Shown: positions 50,121 through 58,575, counted from the first letter of the stretch. The stretch: 64,000 nt of DNA from Lederbergia citrisecunda (GCF_018343695.1 NZ_JAGYPJ010000001.1:1065001-1129000); one strand, 5' to 3'. The notes: generated by a model from the sequence alone, not told the origin. Program-made: numbers and translations.

Positions 50121-50240
50121 GTTTGTGAATAAATGTACTTAAACTAATGGAGGCTTTAGTGAAACAAGCAAAATTTAAAAGTCGATTCCTCAATTAAAAA
50201 TCAGCTGTTTTATGTGAAAACTTTCTTAGCGTTGTAAATT
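50121..50240 (+). repeat. Array boundary S14 plus truncated third copy of the YolD-unit edge
   Basis: GTTTGTGAATAAATGTACTT, AAACTAATGGAGGC, TTTAGTGAAACAAGC is a single core. What follows (hairpin-like GTCGATTCCTC, then AACTTTCTTAGCGTTGTAAA) matches the left ends of the two long repeats at 55.4 and 59.1 kb, then breaks off. Confidence 0.65.
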
Positions 50241-50321
50241 CCTATTAGACATAACATTGCTTCTCGGCAGTTACTGAAAGTTGAACCTTTGAATTTCGCA
50301 ACTTTAAGCCGCATTCGGGTG
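50241..50321 (-). repeat. Second interspersed repeat type, copy 1 (minus)
   Basis: The minus strand reads CGAAATTCAA.. then CAGTAACTGCCGAGAAGCAA then TGTTATGTCTAATAGG. The plus strand at 62998-63070 has the same order with small differences. Not part of the core family. Confidence 0.6.
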
Positions 50322-50343
50322 TTTTAAGGTCGGGAAATAATCA

Positions 50344-50395
50344 AAAAACAGGAAAAAAACGGAGAAGAGGGATCTTCGCTTTTCGCCTGTTTGCT
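50344..50395 (-). terminator. Terminator downstream of the minus-strand pair
   Basis: AAACAGG..GAGAAGA pairs with TCTTC..CCTGTTT across the end of the 64-residue gene. Confidence 0.6.
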
Positions 50396-50396
50396 T

Positions 50397-50591
50397 TCAT
50401 TTTCTCGATCGATTAATTATGTCATAGTCATCGTCATTCTCATACCATTCAACATCATCAGGATTATTGGGATCTAGTAGTACATTCCCGAATCCATCTG
50501 ATTTTAATTCCCTTGGCTTTCTTTTGGATTTACGGTCAAGCTTGGCAAATTCCAGTAAAAGTTCCTCAATGGATTTTTCTTTATCGCTCAA
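50397..50591 (-). CDS. Small acidic hypothetical protein, 64 aa
   Basis: MSDKEKSIEELLLEFAKLDR, KSKRKPRELKSDGFGNVLLD, NPNDPDDVEW-type acidic tail. AGGAGGTAAAA upstream on the minus strand is a strong ribosome binding site. Family not recognised. It lies 33 bp after the TraX-like gene and is probably co-transcribed with it. Confidence 0.65.
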   Translation of the reverse strand: MSDKEKSIEELLLEFAKLDRKSKRKPRELKSDGFGNVLLDPNNPDDVEWYENDDDYDIINRSRK

Positions 50592-50624
50592 TTTTTTACC
50601 TCCTTACAACATTTTATTAAAATG

Positions 50625-51410
50625 TTAATGGAGATTTTCTCCAATAAAATAAAGAATAATAATGTGAATAGGGTAGAAGAAATAAAAGAAATATTTTAAT
50701 CCGATCCCTTTTTTTCCATTGTAAAGCAATAATAGAGGTAAAGCACCAATCATCATCCATTGGTAATCAGCAAATGGAAACCATAATCTTGAATAAGATG
50801 GTATCCTCCCACCCCACTTAGCGTAAGCAGCAAAGAGAAATAGGTTAAATAAGCAATAAGCTACAGTAAGTTTTATTTTATTATTGCTCAAATAAAGTAG
50901 AACACCAAATATAACAAAGAAAATTCCTCCTTCTACAATCATAATATGTCCCAAAATATCACCATAAAAAGGAGTAGTAATCCCTGTAGGCTGCTGAATA
51001 ATCACTATGGACTGCCAGTCTAAAAGAACTAATAAAACGAAACTGATAATCTGCCATAAAATGAAATGCACATAAAGTTTAACCTGTCTTTTCTCCAATA
51101 TATGAATACATACAACAATTAAAAATAACGTCGCAAAGTAATTGTTTCTGATAAAGTCCCCTGAATCATTATAGAAACTATTAATGATTAAATTGATAAA
51201 GGCCATAACAACCGATAAAACATATAAGCGAATCATGTATTTCTTTTTATTAGAAGTTTTTCTGTATCCAATTCCTACAAAATAGGCAAAGATGGGGATA
51301 GCTAATCTACCAATATACCTTAAATATTCTGGGGTATTAGGGATGAATTGTCCTGTATGATCTATAAGCATAGATACTACAGCTATTAATTTAAGGAAAG
51401 TAGTCGTCAT
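50625..51410 (-). CDS. TraX-family membrane protein
   Basis: 261 residues, about eight helices. MTTTFLKLIAVVSMLIDHTG, YIGRLAIPIFAYFVGIGYRK and FYPIHIIILYFIGE are TraX hallmarks. TraX acetylates F pilin in F plasmids; chromosomal relatives in Firmicutes are of unknown role. It runs against the general direction of the array, inside the S14-S15 unit. Confidence 0.85.
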   Translation of the reverse strand: MTTTFLKLIAVVSMLIDHTGQFIPNTPEYLRYIGRLAIPIFAYFVGIGYRKTSNKKKYMIRLYVLSVVMAFINLIINSFYNDSGDFIRNNYFATLFLIVVCIHILEKRQVKLYVHFILWQIISFVLLVLLDWQSIVIIQQPTGITTPFYGDILGHIMIVEGGIFFVIFGVLLYLSNNKIKLTVAYCLFNLFLFAAYAKWGGRIPSYSRLWFPFADYQWMMIGALPLLLLYNGKKGIGLKYFFYFFYPIHIIILYFIGENLH

Positions 51411-51435
51411 TTGAATGATCTCCGAATTTAATGTT

Positions 51436-51483
51436 TAAAGGCTAAAAGTATCAATTACATTACGGGACACTTTTAGCCTTTAG
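51436..51483. terminator. Perfect inverted repeat upstream of the TraX-like gene
   Basis: AAAGGCTAAAAGT and ACTTTTAGCCTTT flank a ~20-nt loop. It may end plus-strand transcripts or act in TraX leader control. Confidence 0.5.
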
Positions 51484-51624
51484 ATTCATATCATATTACT
51501 TAACATATCTATTAAAATATTTTAGAATAAAAAGATTTACACATTAATAACTCTTCTACAAAATAATATAAAACCCTTCCATTTTCCTGAAAAAATACAA
51601 AAACATTACAAAAATAGAGGAAAA

Positions 51625-51725
51625 GTGAAATATTGCACTTAAACTAACGGGGGCGTTAATCGAAGAAGGATTAACGCTTTTTTTGTTAAAGTTATTATTA
51701 AGCTAATGGGGCATTTAGTTGAACA
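51625..51725 (+). repeat. Array boundary S15 (double core with terminator)
   Basis: GTGAAATATTGCACTT, AAACTAACGGGGGC, hairpin GCGTTAATC/GATTAACGC with T-run, second core TTAAGCTAATGGGGCAT, TTAGTTGAACA. Core distance 59 bp because of an extra TTA, shared with S8. Confidence 0.9.
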
Positions 51726-51866
51726 TTCGTCATTAGGTTTTTTTTCAACAATCGGGCCATTTTGTTGAAGATCCATTTAGTTGTGTGCTTATCTAAATTA
51801 TGCAATTTTGTAGAAAAAGAAACGGGCCAGATTGTTAGCAGTTTTTTATCGAGAGGTGTGAAAAAG

Positions 51867-52202
51867 ATGGAATTCAATTTAGGGAATGGTATTTCTATTC
51901 ATTTACCACCTTTACATATCACGATTATTGCTATTATAATCATTGTCCTTCTAGTTAGGTGGAGCAAACAGTTAGAAACACGACGTTTTACGATTTTCTT
52001 TTATTTTTTGATTAGCACCTACATTGCTCCGATTTATTCTCAAACTACAAAGAATGGCGTCTTTGAACTATGGCTTCCCGTAGGCTTTATATTTATTTCC
52101 ATTTATTTGTATGGTAATAAAAAATGCCATCCTGCTAAAGTAAAAGCGAGTATTCTAGGGCTTTCAATAGCTTTGTATCAGTTAATTGTTCATTATATTT
52201 AA
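51867..52202 (+). CDS. Small membrane protein, copy 2, 111 aa
   Basis: Near-identical to 45093-45428; visible changes are ISIHLSP to ISIHLPP, SAYIAS to STYIAP, and LDG to LYG. Same start context (AGAGGTG) and same upstream S8/S15-type boundary. The duplication covers the full unit from about 51641 to 52320. Confidence 0.72.
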   Translation: MEFNLGNGISIHLPPLHITIIAIIIIVLLVRWSKQLETRRFTIFFYFLISTYIAPIYSQTTKNGVFELWLPVGFIFISIYLYGNKKCHPAKVKASILGLSIALYQLIVHYI

Positions 52203-52289
52203 TTTTATACAATCGGGCGCTTTTCTATATTGCTTCTGATTCTGGAATTACTTATTTAATAGATTGGATTATGTTTAAAGTATAGAAGA

Positions 52290-52388
52290 GATTGTGAAGG
52301 TTTCTACTTAAACTAAAGGGTGCGTTAATCAAAGAAGGATTAACGCTTTTTTTGTTGAAGTTATTAAGCTAATGGGCAGCATTCCTGA
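52290..52388 (+). repeat. Array boundary S16 (double core with terminator)
   Basis: ATTGTGAAGGTTTCTACTT, AAACTAAAGGGTGC, hairpin GCGTTAATC/GATTAACGC with T-run, second core TTAAGCTAATGGGCAG. Core distance 56 bp. The second IS110 element begins shortly after the second core. Confidence 0.88.
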
Positions 52389-52389
52389 A

Positions 52390-54020
52390 ATGAAGAAATA
52401 TGAGGTTTGAATATAAAAAAGCCACTTGGTAAGATATGAGTGTCCTAAGCTTGGCGGCAAAAAGGGCACAAACATACTACCAGGAGGCTATTTAAATGAA
52501 TTATAACCAAAATGAAAAGATTGCTCAAATTACATCTCAAACATTGATTATAGGTGTTGATATTGCTAAATACAAGCATGTGGCAAGAGCTCAAGACTTT
52601 AGAGGTTTAGAATTTGAGACACCATTCAACTTTGAAAATACAAAATCTAGCTTTAATAATTTCGTAGAGTGGATTAAACAATTAATGGATCAAAATGAAA
52701 TGGATAAAGTAATTGTTGGAATGGAGCCAACAGGTCATTATTGGTTTAATTTATCTCATTTTCTTAAGGATCAAGATATAAAGTTTGTTGTCGTAAATCC
52801 TATGCATGTAAAGAAAAGTAAAGAGTTAGATGATAATTCTCCAACTAAAAATGATGTAAAGGATGCAAGAGTTATTGCGCAGTTGGTCAAAGACGGGAGA
52901 TATGCTGAACCGAATATTCCTCAAGGAGTTTATGCAGAACTTCGAGTAGCTCGAAAAATACGTGATCTCTTATCTGTTGATCTCCAAGCAGTTCAAGGCC
53001 AAATCCATAATTGGATAGACCGCTACTTTCCAGAATTTTTAACCGTGTTTAAAGATTGGGAAGGTAAGGCTGCTTTACAATTATTAAAGTTAAATGTATT
53101 GCCTCATGAATTAGTAAATCTAACCGAACAAGAGATACTTGAACACCTTAGAAAAGCTGTAAAACGTGCAGTGGGACTCAGTAAAATAAAAGAACTAAAG
53201 CAGGCGTCAATGGTTTAAATTGGCATTCGTGAAGGTTCAGATATGGCTAAGTTAGAGCTTCGCACGTTAATAGATAAATATGAACTCATAATTGAAAAGT
53301 TCGAAGAACTGGAATCTAACATAGATAAGCTTCTTGAACAGATTCCAGGTGTAGAACAAATGTTGGCGATTAAGGGAATAGGTAAAGACACGGTTGCGGG
53401 CTTTTTTTCAGAGGTAGGAGACCTAAGTTACTACTCCCACCCAAGGCAAATTATCAAATTAGCTGGGCTTAGTCTAAAGGAAAATACTTCAGGAAAGCAC
53501 AAAGGGCAAACCAAAATCACGAAGAGAGGTAGGAAGACTTTAAGAGCACTCCTCTTCCGTGTAGCAATGCCTTTGGTGGCTAAGAATACTGCTTTTAAAG
53601 CTTTACATGAGTATTTTACAAAACGCCAAAATAATCCTTTAAAAAAGATGCAATCGCTGATTGCAATATGCAACAAGCTTATACGAATTCTGTTTACCAT
53701 CGGTAAAAAACAATGTGATTTTAGTGAAGAACGTATGTTAAGGGATATTCCTCATATGACAGTATTACAGGCGGCAGCTTAATTTTCTTTTGAATCGAAA
53801 TAATTTAGTAGGTTAATTGTTTTAAACATTTGAAGCACGGATTAGTCAGTATAACAACTAAAATACGGGCAAGGACCCTGTCGGGCAGCATGACTGACAT
53901 CCACCTCATGGAAAAGTTGGACGAAGGAATTTGGGAGCAAAGACTCTGTGAGAAATGGGAGGGTTGACCTCCATGAGAAATGTGGAGATCCACCAGTGCA
54001 ACCATAATTTACCTAGTTAT
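52390..54020 (+). mobile_element. IS110-family insertion sequence (element 2)
   Basis: The transposase frame plus about 100 bp upstream and 240 bp downstream of structured non-coding sequence. Ends are approximate because the family has no inverted repeats. The left end is close to the second core of S16. The longer non-coding side is downstream, as in the IS1111-like branch, so a guide RNA would be expected there (53790-54010). Confidence 0.65.
52496..53782 (+). pseudogene. IS110-family transposase with internal stop
   Basis: ATG 52496 behind CAGGAGGC. LIIGVDIAKYKHVARAQDF, VIVGMEPTGHYWF and KNDVKDARVIAQL carry the DEDD residues. TAA at 53216-53218 interrupts the same frame after KQASMV; it continues IGIREGSDMAKLELRTLIDK, IPGVEQMLAIKGIGKDTVAG and SLKENTSGKHKGQTKITKRG to 53782. 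Nonsense mutation; the element is probably immobile on its own. Only distantly similar to element 1. Confidence 0.87.
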
Positions 54021-54254
54021 CCATCCTTTGGATAAGGTTGGTTTGGTTACCTATAAGTTTCTTTTTCATTTTGCCCCCAAAATTACCCTTTAGTACACTA
54101 TAATTCCAATCTTCAAATGGATTTTAAAACAAACTAATACGAAATTTGGAGGAAACAAGAGAAATCGTGAGATTGTCCTTTCTATATAGAGGGAGCTTAG
54201 TTAAAGAAGAAAAACGAATAATGCGTATTTGACACAAAATGTGAAGGAGTGAAA

Positions 54255-54443
54255 ATGTTGTTCATAAATAAATTCAAAATAGATATAGGTCAAGGTGATT
54301 CCATAGATATAGCATTCGAGGATAAAGAAAATCTTAATATATCTGATTATATCGAATCGTTAGAAGAAAAAAATGGATGGATTCTTCTTGACTGGACAGC
54401 GGTAAACAAAAACCATATTAAAAAAATTGAAAAGTTAGAGTAG
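54255..54443 (+). CDS. Small hypothetical protein, 62 aa
   Basis: ATG 54255 behind GAAGGAGTGA. MLFINKFKIDIGQGDSIDIA then DYIESLEEKNGWILLDWTAV. Soluble, slightly acidic. Family not recognised. Between IS110 element 2 and S17. Confidence 0.6.
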   Translation: MLFINKFKIDIGQGDSIDIAFEDKENLNISDYIESLEEKNGWILLDWTAVNKNHIKKIEKLE

Positions 54444-54460
54444 TTCGCATTTCGAATAAA

Positions 54461-54553
54461 CTGTGCAATAAACGGGAGAAATGGGTCCTTAATCGGCAGT
54501 CAAACAAAGTAGCTTTTCTTATTCGACTAACAGGGTAGTTTAGTTCCATAAGT
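54461..54553 (+). repeat. Array boundary S17 (degenerate double core)
   Basis: CTGTGCAATAAACGGGAG, an altered middle segment, then GACTAAC, AGGGTA, GTTTAGTT, where the second dyad is well kept. Confidence 0.65.
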
Positions 54554-54623
54554 AAACTAAGTATACTCGATCCAGATTCTAATCTTGTGTTATGCTTTTA
54601 TTAAAAATAACAGGAGAGCACTA

Positions 54624-55298
54624 ATGTATAGAAGATTAACTTGGCTTGAATTTGCGATTGATTAGGAGAACGAAAACTTTAAAAATTATATTGAGTTTAT
54701 GGAAGAAAATATTCATAAGGAACAGTCACAATTAGAACAGTCTTATAACCAACATGTAAAGAACTATCCACCCGAGGATCACAATCAAATTTTTGAATAT
54801 ATGTATGAGGACCAATTTTATAATATCGAAAAGGTTTTCCCTAAGATAATGAGAACGTCAGCTTTAATATCACAGTACTCATATTTTGAAAAAACACTCA
54901 ATACAATATGCAATGAATGTGAAAGAAACTATAATATATCATTAAGTCCTGAAGATATTAGGCATAATGGTATAAAAAAATATCTTTTTTACTTACAGAG
55001 AGTTGTTGGATTAAATATCAACGATACCGAAATATTATGGCAAAAGATATATGCTTATAATCAAATAAGAAATCGTTTTGTTCATTCACCAGATGAAAAT
55101 TTTACAGCGAGAGAAAAGGCCACCTTTGAACAAAAAGTCAAGGGACTGTCATTCGAACAACACTCGCTTAACCCGAATATTTTTGAACTGAAAAGTATAG
55201 ATAGAGAAATTAATACTGATTTTTTTGAATTACTTACTCAAGCACTAAAAATTGTTAGTAGTGAAATAAAAAAGAAAGACAAAGAACTGGGGCAATAA
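54624..55298 (+). pseudogene. Helical hypothetical protein with early amber stop
   Basis: ATG 54624 (CAGGAGAG upstream) reads MYRRLTWLEFAID, TAG 54663-54665, then the same frame runs to 55298: ENENFKNYIEFMEENIHKEQ.., SALISQYSYFEKTLNTICNE, YAYNQIRNRFVHSPDENF. The RNRFVH motif recalls HEPN-like or RiboL-PSP-type helical domains, but this is uncertain. Translation could restart at ATG 54699 without a good ribosome binding site. TAA lies in the downstream hairpin. Confidence 0.6.
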
Positions 55299-55341
55299 GC
55301 CCCCTTTTGGCTTATTGAGCTAACTGGGCAGCATTCCTGTG
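55289..55341 (+). repeat. Array boundary S18 (hairpin plus single core)
   Basis: CAATAAGC / GCTTATTG hairpin (55293-55317) holds the stop of the upstream gene; core TTGAGCTAACTGGGCAG then CATTCCTGTG, a right flank shared with S16. Confidence 0.7.
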
Positions 55342-55372
55342 ATAATTGAAAACGCCATTGATATTGAGTACT

Positions 55373-55467
55373 AAGTTTGTGAAGAAATGTACTTAAACAA
55401 ACGGGTGCTTTAGTGTAACAAGCTAAATTGATAAGCCGATTCCTTGAAGATGGAAATCGGCTTTTTA
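55373..55467 (+). repeat. Array boundary S19 with hairpin
   Basis: AAGTTTGTGAAGAAATGTAC, TTAAACAAACGGGTGC, TTTAGTGTAACAAGC, then hairpin AAGCCGATT/AATCGGCTT with T-run. Only 30 bp separate S18 from S19, so the unit between them is an empty remnant. Confidence 0.78.
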
Positions 55468-55591
55468 TAAACTAAAACTTTTTTAGTGTTGTAAACCAGC
55501 ATTTTCCTGACTGTAGCCCGATATAATCAATTATAGCATTCAAAACTTCTCTTTGTTTTTCTGGAATTTTTTTAAAATACACACACCTAAA

Positions 55592-55885
55592 TTACTTAAT
55601 TTGTATATTTATGATGGATTCAAGAGTAATTCTGTGTACATTTTCTTCAATGTCTTTAATTCTTATCTGCTTATTTATCAGATCTGCGTAATGAATAAAT
55701 CCTTCAATTTTATCCGTAAATCCATTTACCCAATTCGTAACACATACAAGGGAATGAAACTCTAATGCGGTATGTATTACTTCGTCAAATTCTTCTACTC
55801 ATGCTTCATCAAGTATAGGCTTCACTATTTTCCCTTTATCGAAGTGATGCGATATTATTTTATCTTTATGTTCAGGCAACATCAT
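55592..55885 (-). pseudogene. YolD-like protein, nonsense mutation
   Basis: Minus strand MMLPEHKDKIISHHFDKGK, KPILDEA, TGA at 55799-55801, then EEFDEVIHTALEFHSLVCVT, NGFTDKIEGFIHYADLINKQ, IRIKDIEENVHRITLESI to TAA. YolD proteins usually accompany Y-family polymerases. The second copy has CGA (Arg) at the stop position, so CGA to TGA is the likely change. No polymerase gene is nearby. Confidence 0.75.
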
Positions 55886-56027
55886 ACGGCTTGATTATAT
55901 CTTAACTATTGTACTTACATACCGTTTAGTAAAGGCATTTTACTTTGAGTACATGTCAACTATGTTAACTCTAGATTCTTTCTAACGTGCAACCATATTG
56001 TTGGTTTGAAATAAAGTTGCTAAGCTT

Positions 56028-56063
56028 TACCCCTTTAGACTTATTATCTAAAGGGATGTTTTG
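56028..56063 (+). terminator. Hairpin within YolD unit
   Basis: CCCTTTAGA / TCTAAAGGG with a 7-nt loop and a T-rich tail. Conserved at 59787-59825 in the second copy. Confidence 0.7.
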
Positions 56064-56137
56064 TTGTAAAAGGATGTACATAATTAAGTAGTTAAGTATA
56101 AACCGAATTTATAGAAATAATTGAAATGATATAAGGA

Positions 56138-56190
56138 AGTTTGTGAAAAAATGTACTTAACTAACGAAGCAGTTTTGTTCAAGCAGGATA
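56138..56190 (+). repeat. Array boundary S20 (single core)
   Basis: AAGTTTGTGAAAAAATGTA, CTTAACTAAC, GAAGCA, GTTTTGTTCAAG, CAGGA. Single-core form. Confidence 0.8.
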
Positions 56191-56262
56191 ATTGACTATC
56201 TATGTCAAAATTAATGTAAGATAAGAGATTTAAGTTAATGAGATTTCGGAGGAAAATTTCTA

Positions 56263-56775
56263 ATGAATGTAACATTATCAATTGTTCCTTATGAAGATAA
56301 AGTGGTTCTTTCTAATTTAATTCAGTTATATCGTTATGACAGTAGTGAGTTTGATGGTCACATATTAGGTCAGCACGGTCTATATTTATATAAGTACCTT
56401 GACCATCAATGGACTGAAGATTATCGTCGTCCTTTGATAGTTAAAGTTGATGGAGAAATTGCAGGTTTCGCATTAGTTGCCCTTGACGTTCCAAGAGACT
56501 TCACAAAACTAAGTAACGCTGAAAAAACAAACATAATAAGTGACTTTTTCATAATGCGAAAGTTTAGACGTAAAGGTATTGGTAAGCAAGTTGCTTTTTC
56601 TATATTTAAACAGTTTAAAGGTGTATGGGAAGTAAGACAAACTTATGAAAATAAACCTGCATATGCTTTTTGGAAAAAGGTAATTTCCGAGTTTACGAAA
56701 GACTCCTCATATCAAGAAGAGATGTTGGAAAGTGAACTTTGGCATGGACCAGCTATGGTTTTTCAATCAAGTTAA
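56263..56775 (+). CDS. GNAT family N-acetyltransferase
   Basis: 170 residues. PLIVKVDGEIAGFALVALDV, ISDFFIMRKFRRKGIGKQVA (motif A, RRKGIG acetyl-CoA loop), VWEVRQTYENKPAYAFWKKV. AAATTTCGGAGGAAAA upstream. Substrate unknown. Unit S20-S21. Confidence 0.88.
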   Translation: MNVTLSIVPYEDKVVLSNLIQLYRYDSSEFDGHILGQHGLYLYKYLDHQWTEDYRRPLIVKVDGEIAGFALVALDVPRDFTKLSNAEKTNIISDFFIMRKFRRKGIGKQVAFSIFKQFKGVWEVRQTYENKPAYAFWKKVISEFTKDSSYQEEMLESELWHGPAMVFQSS

Positions 56776-56810
56776 AGTTATAAATGCAATAAGTAACAGG
56801 AGTTCGTTTC

Positions 56811-56862
56811 TTTTTGCACGAACGGGGGCTATTCTTCAAAAGGGAGAGTAGCTTTTTTATTT
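56811..56862 (+). repeat. Array boundary S21 (core with variant terminator)
   Basis: TTTTGCACGAACGGGG then hairpin GCTATTCT/AGAGTAGC with T-run. The second core is replaced by TTTCAGTAAAAAGTTTTAG. Confidence 0.72.
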
Positions 56863-56882
56863 CAGTAAAAAGTTTTAGTTTT

Positions 56883-56912
56883 ATTGTAAACTTTTTCAGG
56901 GATAAGGACTCT
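56883..56912 (+). promoter_or_regulatory. Possible ECF-type promoter of the sigma gene
   Basis: TGTAAACTTTT followed about 16 bp later by GGACTC resembles ECF sigma promoters (AAC-type -35). It would make the sigma/anti-sigma pair autoregulated. Weak evidence. Confidence 0.3.
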
Positions 56913-56944
56913 TTATTAGTGAAGGACATTTGATAGGAGGAGCT

Positions 56945-57451
56945 ATGGACTCGCAGTTTCTGTTGAAAATATACAATAAACAAGCAAAAATGATTTATTT
57001 TTATTTAAAAAAGAATGGCTGCAATCATGAAGATGCGGAAGATATTGTTCAAGAAAGTTATATGAAATATATTGCTTATAGTAGCGGTGTTCCTTCAGAT
57101 AAAGCCCTTTCATATATTTTCACCATTGCTATGAATGAATTTAAAAAAATGTTAAAGAAAAAAGGAAAAGAACAAGTAATTTCGATTAATGATTTTCGCT
57201 TCTGGAATAATCTTTCAGAAGACTGGGATACGGAGTCCAGCGTCTTAAATACCGAAACGAACCAGGAAATTACCCTTACTTTAGAATGCATGAAAGAGAT
57301 CTATAAGCAGCTTCTAGTTTTAAAATATGAGCTTGAACTTAGTTATAAAGAGATTGCGCTATTACTGGGAATGAAAGAAGAAACAGTTAGGACCTATTTA
57401 TTTCGGGCAAGAAAAGAATTTCAAAAAAAATGGAGGAGTTTACATGAATGA
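56945..57451 (+). CDS. ECF-type RNA polymerase sigma factor
   Basis: 168 residues from ATG 56945 behind AGGAGGAG. Region 2: AKMIYFYLKKNGCNHEDAED, IVQESYMKYI. Region 4: ELSYKEIALLLGMKEETVRT, YLFRARKEFQKKW. It overlaps the next gene by 8 nt, which encodes its likely anti-sigma factor. Confidence 0.88.
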   Translation: MDSQFLLKIYNKQAKMIYFYLKKNGCNHEDAEDIVQESYMKYIAYSSGVPSDKALSYIFTIAMNEFKKMLKKKGKEQVISINDFRFWNNLSEDWDTESSVLNTETNQEITLTLECMKEIYKQLLVLKYELELSYKEIALLLGMKEETVRTYLFRARKEFQKKWRSLHE

Positions 57452-58385
57452 ATTTTCAGATGATGTTTTTGATGAGAAGAAGATAAAAAAGGCGATAAAT
57501 AAAGGCAAAAGAAGGACGATAATAACGATTGTTTTAGTTTCTATCATCGTATTCGTGGGTCTGAGTATTGCCAATTTTGCGGTTTCTGTTTATTTTAGCC
57601 AAAAAGCATTTAAGCAATGGGATGCCTATGTCCGACTAAGCACCCCGAATGGCTATATTAGTAAAACCATAGATTCAAGTGGTATTTTAGGTGGAATGAG
57701 CCATTATAAAATTTCAAAAGACATGAAAATTAAATCGATCGTTATCGAACAGAAACAATATCAATTCGGTTTGAAACCATCTGTTTTGATCTCAAGAGGT
57801 TCGGGAGGCAGCATCGGAGTTACAGGCGAGGATTGGCAATTTGCGTATAAGGAAAATGGTTGGAGGGAAATGCTGTTTTTCCACCCAAATGTTGCTTATA
57901 AAAAATATAAAAATGATGAAGACCTGATTAATCGTATGCAAGGGAATAAAATATATGAAGTCGCACTATCTTTTGACAAGCCGTACAAGCAGGGTGAACT
58001 CCCTTTTATTGAGCTTCCTGAAATGACTTGGTTTTGGGTAAACACTTATAGCAATAGCCAAATGAAGACATTTCAACAAGAGGCGAAAGAATACGATTGG
58101 TCAGCAACGTTTATTAGGGAGAGTGAAGCCTTAGGTTTTTCCACAAGGAATCCTTTTACTTCAACTTCTAATTTGGAATATGAATATAATGATTTTCTAA
58201 AATTATTACAAGCGAGTGCATTCCGCGAACACAAGAATGCCTACAACACAATGAAAAATAAAAAAATAGACGATGTAGAAATATTAGGGATAGTCATTTA
58301 TGGCACAAAAGATGAAATAGCAGAAATCATGAAAGAGCCTATTATTAAAGCTTCTTCACTAGGTGGAGTCATTGATAATTATTAA
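57444..58385 (+). CDS. Membrane anti-sigma factor
   Basis: 313 residues. Short cytoplasmic N-terminus rich in Lys (DEKKIKKAINKGKRR), one helix (TIITIVLVSIIVFVGLSIAN), then a large extracytoplasmic domain. Fits the Sigma_reg_N and Sigma_reg_C families that pair with ECF sigma factors in Bacillus. Translationally coupled to the sigma gene. The signal is unknown. Confidence 0.82.
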   Translation: MNEFSDDVFDEKKIKKAINKGKRRTIITIVLVSIIVFVGLSIANFAVSVYFSQKAFKQWDAYVRLSTPNGYISKTIDSSGILGGMSHYKISKDMKIKSIVIEQKQYQFGLKPSVLISRGSGGSIGVTGEDWQFAYKENGWREMLFFHPNVAYKKYKNDEDLINRMQGNKIYEVALSFDKPYKQGELPFIELPEMTWFWVNTYSNSQMKTFQQEAKEYDWSATFIRESEALGFSTRNPFTSTSNLEYEYNDFLKLLQASAFREHKNAYNTMKNKKIDDVEILGIVIYGTKDEIAEIMKEPIIKASSLGGVIDNY

Positions 58386-58409
58386 TGAAACCTATAATTG
58401 TTTCGCATT

Positions 58410-58476
58410 GGGCATTACCACAAAGATGGTAATGCTTTCTTTATAGAAGTAATGGAGCAGGTTTGTGGTGAAGGAT
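58410..58476 (+). repeat. Array boundary S22 (variant terminator plus core)
   Basis: GCATTACC / GGTAATGC hairpin with T-rich tail (58412-58442), then core GAAGTAATGGAGCAGG. First core missing. Confidence 0.7.
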
Positions 58477-58575
58477 AGCTGAGAGTATTGTCAATGCAAA
58501 TCGTTTGATAAGAATCAATACTAATTACAGGTAGAATAATACCCTCTAAGAAAATAAACTTTAGAGGTGAATTTA

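Larger units (their letters stand above)
55373..56190. repeat. Long diverged direct repeat, copy 1 (YolD unit)
   Basis: About 815 bp matching 59126-59950 along its length with scattered substitutions and small indels. It starts and ends with boundary cores (S19 to S20), so it is a whole array unit present twice, with a truncated third edge at 50.12-50.24 kb. Confidence 0.85.

Noticed and set aside
55553-55765. Plus-strand 70-codon open frame
   Set aside because: Antisense to the YolD remnant and not conserved as a frame in the second copy.
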